Counted from the first letter of the stretch, positions 7,459-15,177 are shown. The stretch is 39,531 nucleotides of DNA from an uncultured Bacteroidota bacterium (GCA_902826165.1 CADEDV010000015.1:10328-49858), one strand, 5' to 3'. The notes: generated by a model not told the origin, from the letters alone. Numbers and translations are program-made.

Positions 7459-8088
7459 ATGCGTTATTCCCCGTTTTACATATTTCTGTTCTTATCTTCC
7501 TGCTCTGGTGAGCCGAGGGATAAGGTTGCCGGAACAAACAAAGTACAGCACAGCATTGCTATTTTGCCATTTTCTGGTACAGACAGAAACATGATCCGGG
7601 AGATCCAATCTGGTCTTGAAAAGAGAGTGCATGCTACAATTATACTTTTAGAAGAAAAGCCCGTTCCCGGGTCTGCATTTTACAAACCCCGTCAGCGCTA
7701 TGTGGCCGACAGCTTGTTGGTTTTCCTGAAGCAGTGTAATGCAGGCCGTCACGGGAAAATACTGGGCATTACCCAAAAAGACATTTCCACTACCAAAAAG
7801 CCACATATTAATTGGGGAATAATGGGACTGGGGTATTGCCCCGGGGAAGCTTGTGTGATATCATCTTTCCGGCCAATGAAAAAGGTAAGAAACAGGGAGC
7901 ATTTTATTAACAGGATGGTTGTACTTGCCTTGCATGAACTGGGACATACTTATTCCTTACCTCATTGCCCCAATGATCCCTGTATTATGAAAGATGCCGG
8001 TGGAAAAATGAACCTTGATAATGGAGAAACCTATTGCACTAAATGCAGTGCCTTTTTAAAACAGTCAGGTATTTTGAGAGGACAATGA
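7459..8088 (+). CDS. Archaemetzincin-like zinc metalloprotease lipoprotein (M54-like)
   Basis: 209 residues from the ATG at 7459. An upstream in-frame ATG at 7420 lies in the terminator T-tract and would spoil the signal peptide. The N-terminus is a lipoprotein signal with lipobox L12-S13-S14-C15, so the protein should be anchored in the envelope. The active site is HELGHTYSLPHC (159-170), followed by C175, Met-turn M177, and C193/C196. This follows the archaemetzincin pattern HExxHxxGxxHC-x4-C-x-M...CxxC with two changes: Ser166 replaces the usual Gly, and the last spacer is 15 rather than about 17. The four Cys may bind the second structural zinc. The substrate is unknown. It lies alone between the hpf terminator and the tRNA-tuf promoter. 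Confidence 0.82.
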   Translation: MRYSPFYIFLFLSSCSGEPRDKVAGTNKVQHSIAILPFSGTDRNMIREIQSGLEKRVHATIILLEEKPVPGSAFYKPRQRYVADSLLVFLKQCNAGRHGKILGITQKDISTTKKPHINWGIMGLGYCPGEACVISSFRPMKKVRNREHFINRMVVLALHELGHTYSLPHCPNDPCIMKDAGGKMNLDNGETYCTKCSAFLKQSGILRGQ

Positions 8089-8149
8089 AGATTTCCTGCA
8101 TTTATTCACAACCAGTTGAAAACAAACAAAAAAATCCCTTAGCAAAATT

Positions 8150-8178
8150 TTTGCAATATCTAAATTCCCTTACCTTTG
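8150..8178 (+). promoter_or_regulatory. Promoter of the tRNA-tuf operon
   Basis: TTTG (8150-8153), 17 nt, TACCTTTG (8171-8178): a full match to the Bacteroidota two-part consensus. Transcription would start near 8185, inside the palindrome CCCAAAATTTGGG at 8183-8195, about 70 nt before the first tRNA. Nothing else up to the tRNA competes as a promoter. Confidence 0.7.
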
Positions 8179-8182
8179 CCTT

Positions 8183-8195
8183 CCCAAAATTTGGG
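8183..8195. repeat. Palindrome at the predicted tRNA-tuf transcription start
   Basis: CCCAAAATTTGGG has 6-bp arms around one central base and starts 5 nt after the -7 box. It could be a protein-binding site overlapping the start point or a short 5' hairpin; the sequence does not distinguish these. Confidence 0.45.
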
Positions 8196-8254
8196 GGTAG
8201 TTCTTTATTGTTTATTCCGCCTATGTTATCCAGCCGGGCGGATGTTTGAAAAAT

Positions 8255-8327
8255 GCCACCTTAGCTCAGCTGGTAGAGCAACTGATTTGTAATCAGTAGG
8301 TCGCCAGTTCGATTCTGGCAGGTGGCT
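8255..8327 (+). tRNA. tRNA-Thr (anticodon TGT)
   Basis: 73 nt. Acceptor GCCACCT pairs with AGGTGGC; the anticodon arm is ACTGA-TTTGTAA-TCAGT and the T arm holds GTTCGATTC. The CCA end is not encoded. It is first in the Thr-Tyr-Gly-Thr-tuf series, the same order as the E. coli tufB operon. Confidence 0.95.
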
Positions 8328-8336
8328 CAGTTGACA

Positions 8337-8359
8337 ATTGGCAATTGCCGATTGGCAAT
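8337..8359. repeat. Short direct repeat before tRNA-Tyr
   Basis: ATTGGCAAT occurs at 8337-8345 and again at 8351-8359, directly abutting the 5' end of tRNA-Tyr at 8360. Together with CAATTG at 8335-8340 it makes a partly palindromic spacer between two tRNAs. No function is assigned. Confidence 0.4.
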
Positions 8360-8442
8360 GGGCAAGTAGCCAAGTGGCCAACGGCAACAGACTGTAAATC
8401 TGTCCTCTTCGGAGTTCGGTGGTTCGAATCCATCCTTGCCCA
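8360..8442 (+). tRNA. tRNA-Tyr (anticodon GTA)
   Basis: 83 nt, with the long variable arm expected of bacterial tRNA-Tyr. Acceptor GGGCAAG pairs with CTTGCCC. The anticodon arm is CAGACTGTAAATCTG with GTA. Confidence 0.95.
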
Positions 8443-8474
8443 CCTTAGTTCTTTATTTAACTGAAAAGTTACCA

Positions 8475-8547
8475 GCGGGAGTAGCTCATTTGGTAGAGCG
8501 ATAGCCTTCCAAGCTATAGGTGGCGAGTTCGAGCCTCGTCTCCCGCT
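8475..8547 (+). tRNA. tRNA-Gly (anticodon TCC)
   Basis: 73 nt. Acceptor GCGGGAG pairs with CTCCCGC. The anticodon arm is ATAGCCTTCCAAGCTAT with TCC, and the T arm contains GAGTTCGAGCCTC. Confidence 0.95.
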
Positions 8548-8555
8548 CTTAGATT

Positions 8556-8573
8556 ACTGCCTGCGACGGCAGT
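8556..8573. repeat. Small intergenic hairpin between tRNA-Gly and tRNA-Thr
   Basis: ACTGCC (8556-8561), loop TGCGAC, GGCAGT (8568-8573). There is no T run after it, so it is more likely a processing or spacer hairpin than a terminator. Confidence 0.4.
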
Positions 8574-8579
8574 GGAAAA

Positions 8580-8651
8580 GCCGTTGTAGCTCAGTGGCAG
8601 AGCACTTCCTTGGTAAGGAAGAGGTCAAGGGTTCAATTCCCTTTAACGGCT
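8580..8651 (+). tRNA. tRNA-Thr (anticodon GGT)
   Basis: 72 nt. Acceptor GCCGTTG pairs with TAACGGC. The anticodon arm is CTTCC-TTGGTAA-GGAAG with GGT. It complements the TGT isoacceptor at 8255 for threonine decoding. Confidence 0.95.
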
Positions 8652-8698
8652 CCATACTGGTTGCCGGGTTAACCGGCGGCTGGTGAATAGTGGACAGG

Positions 8699-8719
8699 AC
8701 GATGAAGAGTGCGACGCAA
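8699..8719 (+). repeat. 21-nt exact repeat in the tuf leader (copy 1)
   Basis: A 21-nt sequence beginning ACGATGAAGAGT lies in the non-coding leader between tRNA-Thr and tuf, 81 nt before the tuf ATG. It is identical, base for base, to 22514-22534 in the rpoB-rpoC gap. The rest of the 8652-8800 leader holds a small hairpin (GCCGG/CCGGC, 8663-8677) and A-rich sequence without SD just before tuf. Confidence 0.9.
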
Positions 8720-8800
8720 GAAAAGCTGATAGTAGTAGTACTGTTGGCTTCATTATAGGAAACAAAAATTAGTAAAACACAACTTTAAAAACACATAACA

Positions 8801-9988
8801 ATGTCAAAAGAGACCTTTAAGAGGGACAAACCCCACGTAAACATTGGTACGATTGGTCACGTTGACCATGGTAAGACCACATTGACTGCCGCAATTACAG
8901 AAGTTCTTTCTAAAAGAGGCCTGGCGACAGCAAAAAAATATGATGATATTGATGGAGCTCCTGAAGAAAAAGAAAGGGGTATCACCATTAATACAGCTCA
9001 CGTTGAGTACCAGACTGACACCCGTCACTATGCTCACGTTGACTGTCCCGGTCACGCTGACTATGTGAAAAACATGATCACAGGTGCTGCTCAGATGGAC
9101 GGTGCTATTCTTGTAGTTGCCGCTACTGACGGACCTATGCCTCAAACTAAAGAACACATCCTTTTGGCCCGCCAGGTAGGTGTACCAACAATGGTTGTGT
9201 TTATGAATAAAGTTGACCTGGTAGAAGATCCTGAATTATTGGAGCTGGTTGAAATGGAAATCCGTGAAGAGCTGACTAAACGTGGCTTTGACGGTGACAA
9301 CACTCCAATCATCAAAGGTTCTGCAACTGGCGCATTAGCTGGTGAAGAAAAATGGATTGGTGCTATCACTGAATTAATGGATGCAGTTGATAAATATATC
9401 CCATTACCTCCCCGCCCGGTTGATCTTCCGTTCCTGATGTCTGTGGAAGACGTATTCTCTATCACTGGTCGTGGTACAGTTGCCACTGGTCGTATTGAAA
9501 GAGGTCGTATTAAAGTTGGTGAAGCTGTTGAGATCGTTGGTCTGATGGATGCGCCTCTTAACTCAACTTGTACAGGTGTGGAAATGTTCCGCAAATTGCT
9601 GGACGAAGGTGAAGCTGGTGATAATGCAGGTTTATTGCTCCGCGGTATTGAGAAAACTCAGATCCGTCGTGGTATGGTTATCTGTAAGCCAGGGTCTATT
9701 ACTCCACACACTGAATTCAAAGGAGAAGTTTACGTATTGAGCAAAGATGAAGGTGGACGTCACACTCCATTCTTCCAGAAATACCGTCCTCAGTTCTACT
9801 TCCGTACAACGGACGTAACTGGTGAGGTTGAACTGGCAGCAGGTACTGAAATGGTTATGCCTGGTGATAACACCTCAATCACTGTGAAGCTGATCCAGCC
9901 GATCGCAATGGAAAAAGGTCTGAAATTTGCGATTCGTGAAGGTGGCCGTACAGTAGGTGCAGGTCAGGTGACTGAGATATTGAAGTAA
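8801..9988 (+). CDS. tuf: Translation elongation factor Tu
   Basis: 395 residues, full length. GTPase motifs are GHVDHGKT (19-26), switch [13 protein letters not shown], switch [14 protein letters not shown] and NKVDL, followed by domains 2 and 3 (ending [17 protein letters not shown]). It delivers aminoacyl-tRNA to the ribosomal A site. The start follows an A-rich, SD-free leader (AACACATAACA). It sits directly downstream of four tRNAs, as in the E. coli tufB operon, and before tRNA-Trp and secE. Only this tuf copy is in the window. Confidence 0.99.
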   Translation: MSKETFKRDKPHVNIGTIGHVDHGKTTLTAAITEVLSKRGLATAKKYDDIDGAPEEKERGITINTAHVEYQTDTRHYAHVDCPGHADYVKNMITGAAQMDGAILVVAATDGPMPQTKEHILLARQVGVPTMVVFMNKVDLVEDPELLELVEMEIREELTKRGFDGDNTPIIKGSATGALAGEEKWIGAITELMDAVDKYIPLPPRPVDLPFLMSVEDVFSITGRGTVATGRIERGRIKVGEAVEIVGLMDAPLNSTCTGVEMFRKLLDEGEAGDNAGLLLRGIEKTQIRRGMVICKPGSITPHTEFKGEVYVLSKDEGGRHTPFFQKYRPQFYFRTTDVTGEVELAAGTEMVMPGDNTSITVKLIQPIAMEKGLKFAIREGGRTVGAGQVTEILK

Positions 9989-9992
9989 GATA

Positions 9993-10020
9993 AGCTACGA
10001 GCTACGGGCTTTTAGCTACG
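9993..10020. repeat. Triplicated AGCTACG in the tuf 3' region
   Basis: AGCTACG occurs at 9993-9999, 10000-10006 and 10014-10020, immediately after the tuf stop. The third copy is preceded by GGGCTTTT and followed by GGGCC. It looks like a fragment of a dispersed intergenic repeat; no function is assigned. Confidence 0.5.
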
Positions 10021-10065
10021 GGCCGTTAGGCTTTACAGATAAAGATTTATATCTTTACAACATAT

Positions 10066-10103
10066 GCTAAAAGCTGTTTCGGTAACACGGAATAGCTTTT
10101 AGC
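10066..10103 (+). repeat. Long hairpin downstream of tuf
   Basis: GCTAAAAGCT (10066-10075) is perfectly complementary to AGCTTTTAGC (10094-10103), and most of the 18-nt loop can extend the stem (TTTCG with CGGAA, including a wobble pair). Only TTT follows, so it is at best a weak terminator. It could instead be a processing or stability element separating tuf mRNA from tRNA-Trp. Confidence 0.6.
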
Positions 10104-10110
10104 TTTCTAA

Positions 10111-10148
10111 GGGCATGGTCCCGCCATTGGCGGGATACGGGTCCAAAA
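10111..10148 (+). pseudogene. Partial copy of the tRNA-Trp 5' half, interrupted by a palindrome
   Basis: GGGCATGGT at 10111-10119 equals 10156-10164 in the genuine tRNA-Trp. ATACGGGT then CCAAAA at 10135-10148 matches 10176-10191 apart from a missing CT. Between them, the D-loop region is replaced by the palindrome TCCCGCC-ATT-GGCGGGA (10119-10135). There is no 3' half, so it cannot be a working tRNA. It looks like a partial duplication that received or gave rise to the palindrome. Confidence 0.5.
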
Positions 10149-10153
10149 GATAT

Positions 10154-10224
10154 ACGGGCATGGTGCAACGGTAGCATACGGGTCTCCAAAACCTTTGATC
10201 TGGGTTCGAATCCTAGTGCCCGTG
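10154..10224 (+). tRNA. tRNA-Trp (anticodon CCA)
   Basis: 71 nt. Acceptor ACGGGCA pairs with TGCCCGT, anticodon CCA lies within GGTCTCCAAAACC, and the T arm holds GGTTCGAATCC. Its location between tuf and secE is shared by many bacteria. The anticodon stem has one imperfect pair. Confidence 0.93.
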
Positions 10225-10286
10225 CTGATTAAATGCCAAGCTGAATGAAAATCATTCTGCCTGGCATCATTTGAAAATTAATTGTT

Positions 10287-10484
10287 ATGATTAAAATTGG
10301 TAATTACTTCCGTGATTCTTACAAGGAATTGATGGAGAAAGTGAGTTGGCCTACCTGGGCACAGTTGCAGCAATCAACTATGATTGTTCTGGTAGCCACG
10401 CTGGTGATCACTGCGCTTGTTTCCCTGATGGATTTTGGAGCTGGCGGTGTCCTGAAGCAGATTTATAAAATGTTACCTTATTAA
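10287..10484 (+). CDS. secE: Preprotein translocase subunit SecE
   Basis: 65 residues, the short single-span bacterial form. An amphipathic N-terminal helix with the conserved ELMEKVSWPTW is followed by one membrane helix (about residues 32-48). SecE clamps SecY in the inner-membrane Sec translocon. It lies 62 nt after tRNA-Trp and 10 nt before nusG, the usual pairing. Confidence 0.96.
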   Translation: MIKIGNYFRDSYKELMEKVSWPTWAQLQQSTMIVLVATLVITALVSLMDFGAGGVLKQIYKMLPY

Positions 10485-10494
10485 TTTAAGTAAG

Positions 10495-11076
10495 ATGGAA
10501 GAAGCAGTAAAAGCACAGGATGCACAACAGCAGGAAACGAAATGGTTTGTGCTTCGTGTGGTAAGCGGTAAGGAACGTAAAGTAAAAGAATACCTGGATA
10601 AAGAAATATCCCGTGGTGGCTGGAGTGAGATCGTCAAACAGGTATTTCTTCCTGTTGAGAAAGTATACAAGGTGGCGAATGGTAAGAAAGTGGTTCGGGA
10701 AAGAAACTATTACCCCGGGTATGTAATGATAGAAATTACCGATGGCAAACTCAGTGATGATCTTCGTGATATCATTAAAAATACCACCAACGTTATTCAT
10801 TTCCTGGGTAAAGAAAACCCCATTGCGCTTCGTAAAGCAGAAGTGAATAAGATGCTGGGTAAAATGGATGAAATGGCAGAAGCGGGTGGTGTCAGCATGA
10901 GTGAGCCATTCATTGTGGGTGAAACTATCAAGATCATTGAAGGTCCTTTCAATGACTTTAACGGGGTGATCGAGGAAGTAAATGATGAGAAGAAGAAATT
11001 GAAAGTAACGGTGAAGATATTCGGTCGTTCAACGCCTGTTGAACTGAACTATATGCAGGTGGAAAAGATCAGCTGA
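10495..11076 (+). CDS. nusG: Transcription termination/antitermination factor NusG
   Basis: 193 residues. The N-terminal NGN domain begins near KWFVLRVVSGKERKVKEYL, with NYYPGYVMIEI further on. The C-terminal KOW domain holds EGPFNDFNGVIEEV and ends NYMQVEKIS. It binds the RNA polymerase clamp and couples transcription to ribosomes or Rho. It is the last gene of the tRNA-tuf-secE unit, ending in a terminator. In many bacteria rplK follows directly; here a DUF5916 gene intervenes. Confidence 0.97.
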   Translation: MEEAVKAQDAQQQETKWFVLRVVSGKERKVKEYLDKEISRGGWSEIVKQVFLPVEKVYKVANGKKVVRERNYYPGYVMIEITDGKLSDDLRDIIKNTTNVIHFLGKENPIALRKAEVNKMLGKMDEMAEAGGVSMSEPFIVGETIKIIEGPFNDFNGVIEEVNDEKKKLKVTVKIFGRSTPVELNYMQVEKIS

Positions 11077-11102
11077 TCACTTGCTTCATTATAAAAAATT
11101 GG

Positions 11103-11127
11103 TCCCGCTGCTGGCGGGATTTTTTTT
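11103..11127 (+). terminator. Rho-independent terminator after nusG
   Basis: TCCCGC (11103-11108), 5-nt loop, GCGGGA (11114-11119), then eight T (11120-11127), starting 26 nt after the nusG stop. The stem shares its TCCCGC/GCGGGA core with the palindromes at 10119-10135 and 13900-13919. Confidence 0.85.
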
Positions 11128-11275
11128 GCCTGTTCTGTTAAGGCTTTCTTAAACCATCCTTTTTTGATAGCAATCCGCATTTTGTTTTGATAAGCGGTAA
11201 CATTATCGCCTGTTCGTACGTATACCTTCGTAGTGCAACTGTTGACCGATTAAGCCTAAACCAACAACCTGTAAC

Positions 11276-13771
11276 ATGAAGAGAAAACATGTCCTGCAAT
11301 GCTGTGCAGCCATGCTGATAAGTTCAGCTGCCATTGCCCAGCAACCAGTTCCTAAAACTTTATCAGCCAAAAGAACAACAGCCAGTTTCAAAATTGATGG
11401 TAACCTGGAGGAAGCAGCCTGGAAAGAAGCTACCCCAGCCACTCAGTTTGTAGAATGGCGGCCCAATTTTGGCGCCATTGAAGATGCTGATACCCGTACT
11501 GAAATATACCTGCTGTATGATAACACTTCAATCTATATCGCCGGCTATTGCCATGAAAAATCTAAAGACAGTGTATCTAAAGAACTCGTTGGAAGGGATG
11601 TGATCGGTGTAAATGACTACGTTGGTGTCATTTTCGACACTTACAAAGACAAGATCAATGGTTTTGGGTTTTATATTACCCCGTTAGGAGAACAATTTGA
11701 TGCGAAATATTCCAATACAGTTGGCGAAGACGGATCGTGGAATGCTGTTTGGAATGGTGAGGCAAAAATTGTATCCGATGGCTGGACCTTTGAAATGCGT
11801 ATCCCGCACTCTGCTATACGGTTTGTTAGCAAGGAGAACCAGACCTGGGGTTTGAATATCACCCGGAACAGGAAAAAAGTGGGACGACAGTTTATGTGGA
11901 ATCCCGTTGACCCTAAAGTAAATGGTTTTTTGAACCAGGCTGGAGAGTGGACAGGTATTGAGAAAATAGTGGCGCCGGTTCGTTTACAATTCTCCCCTTA
12001 TTTCTCAACATATATTAACCACTATCCAAACAATACTGCAGGTGTAAAGAACGTAACATCATCAGTAAATGGAGGTATGGATGTAAAGTATGGTATCAGC
12101 GATGCTTTCACCCTTGATATGACCCTTATACCTGATTTCGGCCAGGTTCAAAGCGATAACCAGGTGTTGAACCTGACACCGTTTGAAGTAAAGTTTAATG
12201 AGAACCGATCCTTTTTTACAGAAGGCACTGAGTTATTCAGCAAAGGCAACCTGTTTTATTCAAGAAGGATAGGAGGGCAGCCATTGAACGCTTATAGCAT
12301 TAACCTTGGACCAGATGAAGAAGTAAGAAAGAACCCGCTGGAATCTAAATTGATTAATGCCACAAAAGTATCAGGCCGTACCAAGAAGGGTTTTGGATTA
12401 GGGGTCTTCAATGCCATTACAAAACCCATGTATGCAACTATTGAGAACAGTGTTACGAAAGAAACAAGAAAGGTAGAAACGGGTCCATTAACCAATTATA
12501 ATATCATTGTGTTTGACCAGACGTTGAAAAACAACTCTTCTGTTTCTTTTATCAATACAAATACGATGCGGAGCGGAGGCGATTACGATGCAAATGTGAG
12601 TGCAGCTTTATTTGACTTCAATAATAAAAAGAATACGTATAACTGGAATGGTAAATTCTCAGTAAGCCAGTTGCTCTTTAAGGATAATACCGTTAGTGGG
12701 TACTCGCAAAACCTGGGATTTTCGAAAACAGGGGGGCGATGGAACTTTCAGTTAGCGCAGGAATTAGCCGATGAGAAATATGATATCAATGATATGGGCA
12801 TCCTGTTTAATAACAATTATATCGATCATTATTTCTGGACGGGTTATCGCTGGCTGAAACCTACCAAATGGTATAACAGGATACAGGTTAATTACAATGC
12901 TAATTACAGTGCCCTGTATAAAAAAATACCCGGACAATTTGTGGACGGAAAATTTCAAAGCTTTAATACCAATGTGAATGCAAATATCCAGTTTAAGAAT
13001 CTCTGGTGGATGGGGATGTTTGTGGGCTACTCCACAAGAGGTAACGATTTTTATGAACCCCGTAGCCAGGGTTATTCATTCAAAACTCCGACAAGACTTC
13101 AATTCAATCCCTGGGTGGAAACCAATTTTACAAAGAAGTATTATGTAAGCTTCAATTATTTTGTCGGGATACGGAAGCTGGATCTTTTTACAAGCCCCAA
13201 TCACGAGATCAGTATTTTTCACCGCTATCGTTTCAGCGACAGGTTTTCAATCAGCCAGTCGTTGAATTATAACCCTGTTAAAAACGATGCTGGTTTTTAT
13301 AATCCTACCGACGAAAATGGAAACCAGATCATTGTTAGTGATATCCTCTTCTCCCGTCGTGACAGGAAGACGGTTGATAATGTGATTTCTTTCAAGTACA
13401 GTTTCAATAACAAATCCGGCATCACGTTAAGGGCCAGACATTACTGGAGTAAAGTGCATGTAAAAGAACTGTACGATTTACAGACTTCCGGAGTACTAAA
13501 ACCTACTTCTCATACCACTCTTCCATTGATCAACCAGAACTATAATATTTTCAATATTGATGCTGTTTATACCCTGCAGTTTGCACCGGGCAGTTTCATT
13601 AATATTGTCTGGAAGGATCAGTCGTTTATGTTTGACAGGGAGATCGGGTACCGGTACTTTAAAAACTTTGGCCGCACGGTTGATGCGCCGCAGAATAACA
13701 ACCTGTCATTAAAAGTGATCTATTTCCTGGATTACCTTGATTTCAAGAAATGGAAGAAGAAGGATTCATAA
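11276..13771 (+). CDS. DUF5916 outer-membrane protein with N-terminal CBM9-like domain
   Basis: 831 residues. A signal peptide ends near AIAQQ (about residue 22). A carbohydrate-binding family 9-like domain follows (about 35-230; KIDGNLEEAAWKEA, YIAGYCHEKSK, DGWTFEMRIPHSAIRF). The rest has the alternating aromatic beta-strand pattern of an outer-membrane barrel and ends on hydrophobic strands (LKVIYFLDYLDFKKWKKKDS). This is the DUF5916 architecture frequent in Bacteroidota; its role is not established and surface binding or transport is only a guess. The gene splits the usual nusG-rplK junction. A weak -7-like TACCTTCG lies at 11223-11230. Confidence 0.85.
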   Translation: MKRKHVLQCCAAMLISSAAIAQQPVPKTLSAKRTTASFKIDGNLEEAAWKEATPATQFVEWRPNFGAIEDADTRTEIYLLYDNTSIYIAGYCHEKSKDSVSKELVGRDVIGVNDYVGVIFDTYKDKINGFGFYITPLGEQFDAKYSNTVGEDGSWNAVWNGEAKIVSDGWTFEMRIPHSAIRFVSKENQTWGLNITRNRKKVGRQFMWNPVDPKVNGFLNQAGEWTGIEKIVAPVRLQFSPYFSTYINHYPNNTAGVKNVTSSVNGGMDVKYGISDAFTLDMTLIPDFGQVQSDNQVLNLTPFEVKFNENRSFFTEGTELFSKGNLFYSRRIGGQPLNAYSINLGPDEEVRKNPLESKLINATKVSGRTKKGFGLGVFNAITKPMYATIENSVTKETRKVETGPLTNYNIIVFDQTLKNNSSVSFINTNTMRSGGDYDANVSAALFDFNNKKNTYNWNGKFSVSQLLFKDNTVSGYSQNLGFSKTGGRWNFQLAQELADEKYDINDMGILFNNNYIDHYFWTGYRWLKPTKWYNRIQVNYNANYSALYKKIPGQFVDGKFQSFNTNVNANIQFKNLWWMGMFVGYSTRGNDFYEPRSQGYSFKTPTRLQFNPWVETNFTKKYYVSFNYFVGIRKLDLFTSPNHEISIFHRYRFSDRFSISQSLNYNPVKNDAGFYNPTDENGNQIIVSDILFSRRDRKTVDNVISFKYSFNNKSGITLRARHYWSKVHVKELYDLQTSGVLKPTSHTTLPLINQNYNIFNIDAVYTLQFAPGSFINIVWKDQSFMFDREIGYRYFKNFGRTVDAPQNNNLSLKVIYFLDYLDFKKWKKKDS

Positions 13772-13825
13772 TGGGTCGATCAGGTTAGAAGGGGCTGAAG
13801 GCAGGAAAAAAAAGTCCTAAAACCC

Positions 13826-13856
13826 TTTGCCCATCGGGTATTTGCTCTTACCTTTG
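13826..13856 (+). promoter_or_regulatory. Promoter of the rplK-rplA-rplJ-rplL operon
   Basis: TTTG (13826-13829), 19 nt, TACCTTTG (13849-13856), a full two-part Bacteroidota match. The predicted leader of about 120 nt contains two hairpins: TCCCG-GTAATA-CGGGA, and the 9-bp AATCCCGCC/GGCGGGATT at 13900-13919. These could be part of a ribosomal-protein autoregulatory leader, but no known L1-binding fold could be confirmed by eye. Confidence 0.7.
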
Positions 13857-13899
13857 CCGCCCCAATTAGTTCTTTTTGATCCCGGTAATACGGGAAAGG

Positions 13900-13919
13900 A
13901 ATCCCGCCACGGCGGGATT
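13900..13919. repeat. Palindrome in the rplK leader
   Basis: AATCCCGCC (13900-13908) and GGCGGGATT (13911-13919) form perfect 9-bp arms with only 2 nt between them. It has the same core as the palindromes at 10119-10135 and 11103-11119 and no T run, so it is not a terminator here. Confidence 0.6.
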
Positions 13920-13985
13920 GGGAGACCAAGTAGATCAGTTTAAACCACTGAAAGAAAGGTCGTTAACACCAAAAAAGTTTTAAAA

Positions 13986-14429
13986 ATGGCAAAAGAAATC
14001 AGCGGCTTTGTAAAGCTGCAGTGCAAGGGTGGCCAGGCCAACCCCGCACCTCCGATCGGTCCAGCGCTGGGTTCCAAGGGTATCAACATCATGGAATTCT
14101 GTAAGCAATTCAACGCCAGGACGCAGGACAAACCAGGGAAAGTTCTTCCCGTATTAATCACTGTTTATACTGACAAGAGTTTTGATTTTATCATCAAAAC
14201 ACCTCCCGCAGCCGTTCAGCTGATGGAAGCCGCTAAGATTCAGAAGGGTTCCAAAGAGAGCAACCGTGCTAAAGTTGGTAAAGTAAACTGGGAACAGGTA
14301 AAGGCTATTGCCGAAGACAAAATGCCTGACCTAAACTGCTTTACCATTGAAAGCGCCATGAAAATGGTAGCCGGTACCGCTCGTAGCATGGGCTTGAATG
14401 TAGAAGGTAAAGCTCCGTGGGAAAATTAA
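13986..14429 (+). CDS. rplK: 50S ribosomal protein uL11
   Basis: 147 residues. The N-terminal domain has the proline-rich [15 protein letters not shown] loop of the thiostrepton-binding region. The C-terminal rRNA-binding domain follows ([16 protein letters not shown], ... [13 protein letters not shown]). It forms the base of the L7/L12 stalk with uL10. It is first in the four-gene ribosomal operon, with no SD sequence; the gap to rplA is 25 nt. Confidence 0.98.
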   Translation: MAKEISGFVKLQCKGGQANPAPPIGPALGSKGINIMEFCKQFNARTQDKPGKVLPVLITVYTDKSFDFIIKTPPAAVQLMEAAKIQKGSKESNRAKVGKVNWEQVKAIAEDKMPDLNCFTIESAMKMVAGTARSMGLNVEGKAPWEN

Positions 14430-14454
14430 TTCTTGAATCCAAAAACGAATTACA

Positions 14455-15150
14455 ATGGCATTCATTAGTAAAAAAAGAAAGGTTGCTGATACAAAAGTTG
14501 ACGCAAACAAAGCCTATTCATTAAAAGACGCATCTGCACTGGTGAAACAAATCACCACCTGCAAATTTGATGCTTCTGTGGATCTGCATATCCGTTTGGG
14601 CGTTGATCCCAAAAAAGCTGACCAGGCTATCCGTGGCACTGTAACACTTCCGCACGGAACTGGTAAAACAAAAAAAGTATTGGTCCTTTGCACACCTGAT
14701 AAAGAAGCTGAAGCAAAAGCTGCCGGTGCTGACTTTGTTGGACTCGATGAGTTTGTTACAAAGATCGAAGGCGGTTGGGTGGATGTTGATGTGATCATCG
14801 CTACCCCTTCTGTGATGCCTAAGATCGGTAAGCTGGGTAAAGTGTTGGGCCCCCGTAACCTGATGCCAAACCCCAAAACAGGTACCGTTACCAACGATGT
14901 GGCCAATGCTATCAATGATGTAAAAGGTGGTAAGATCGCTTTCAAGGTGGATAAAGTAGGGATCATCCATGCTTCAATCGGCCGGGTAAGTTTTGCCCCT
15001 GAGAAAATCGTGGAGAACAGCCAGGAGCTGATCAATGCGATCATTAAAGCGAAACCATCATCTGCAAAAGGTACTTACGTCAGGGGTATCAGCATGGCCA
15101 GCTCAATGAGCCCTGGTATCGCTATTGACGCAAAAGCATTTGTTCACTAA
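14455..15150 (+). CDS. rplA: 50S ribosomal protein uL1
   Basis: 231 residues, full length. The family signature is visible around [18 protein letters not shown] (about residues 122-139), with [19 protein letters not shown] earlier. It forms the mobile L1 stalk that releases E-site tRNA. In many bacteria it represses its own operon by binding the rplK leader; whether that occurs here is not shown. Confidence 0.98.
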   Translation: MAFISKKRKVADTKVDANKAYSLKDASALVKQITTCKFDASVDLHIRLGVDPKKADQAIRGTVTLPHGTGKTKKVLVLCTPDKEAEAKAAGADFVGLDEFVTKIEGGWVDVDVIIATPSVMPKIGKLGKVLGPRNLMPNPKTGTVTNDVANAINDVKGGKIAFKVDKVGIIHASIGRVSFAPEKIVENSQELINAIIKAKPSSAKGTYVRGISMASSMSPGIAIDAKAFVH

Positions 15151-15177
15151 TCATAAAAGTGATTTAAACTCTTTATC

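Noticed and set aside
8043-8249. Small open frame (68 residues; or from 8085, overlapping the protease stop as ATGA) after the archaemetzincin-like gene
   Set aside because: It runs through the full tRNA-tuf promoter (8150-8178) and the palindrome at 8183, has no recognisable domain and looks like chance.
13857-13985. L1-binding autoregulatory site in the rplK leader
   Set aside because: Two hairpins exist, but I could not match the asymmetric-loop signature of known L1 sites by eye, so no operator is called.
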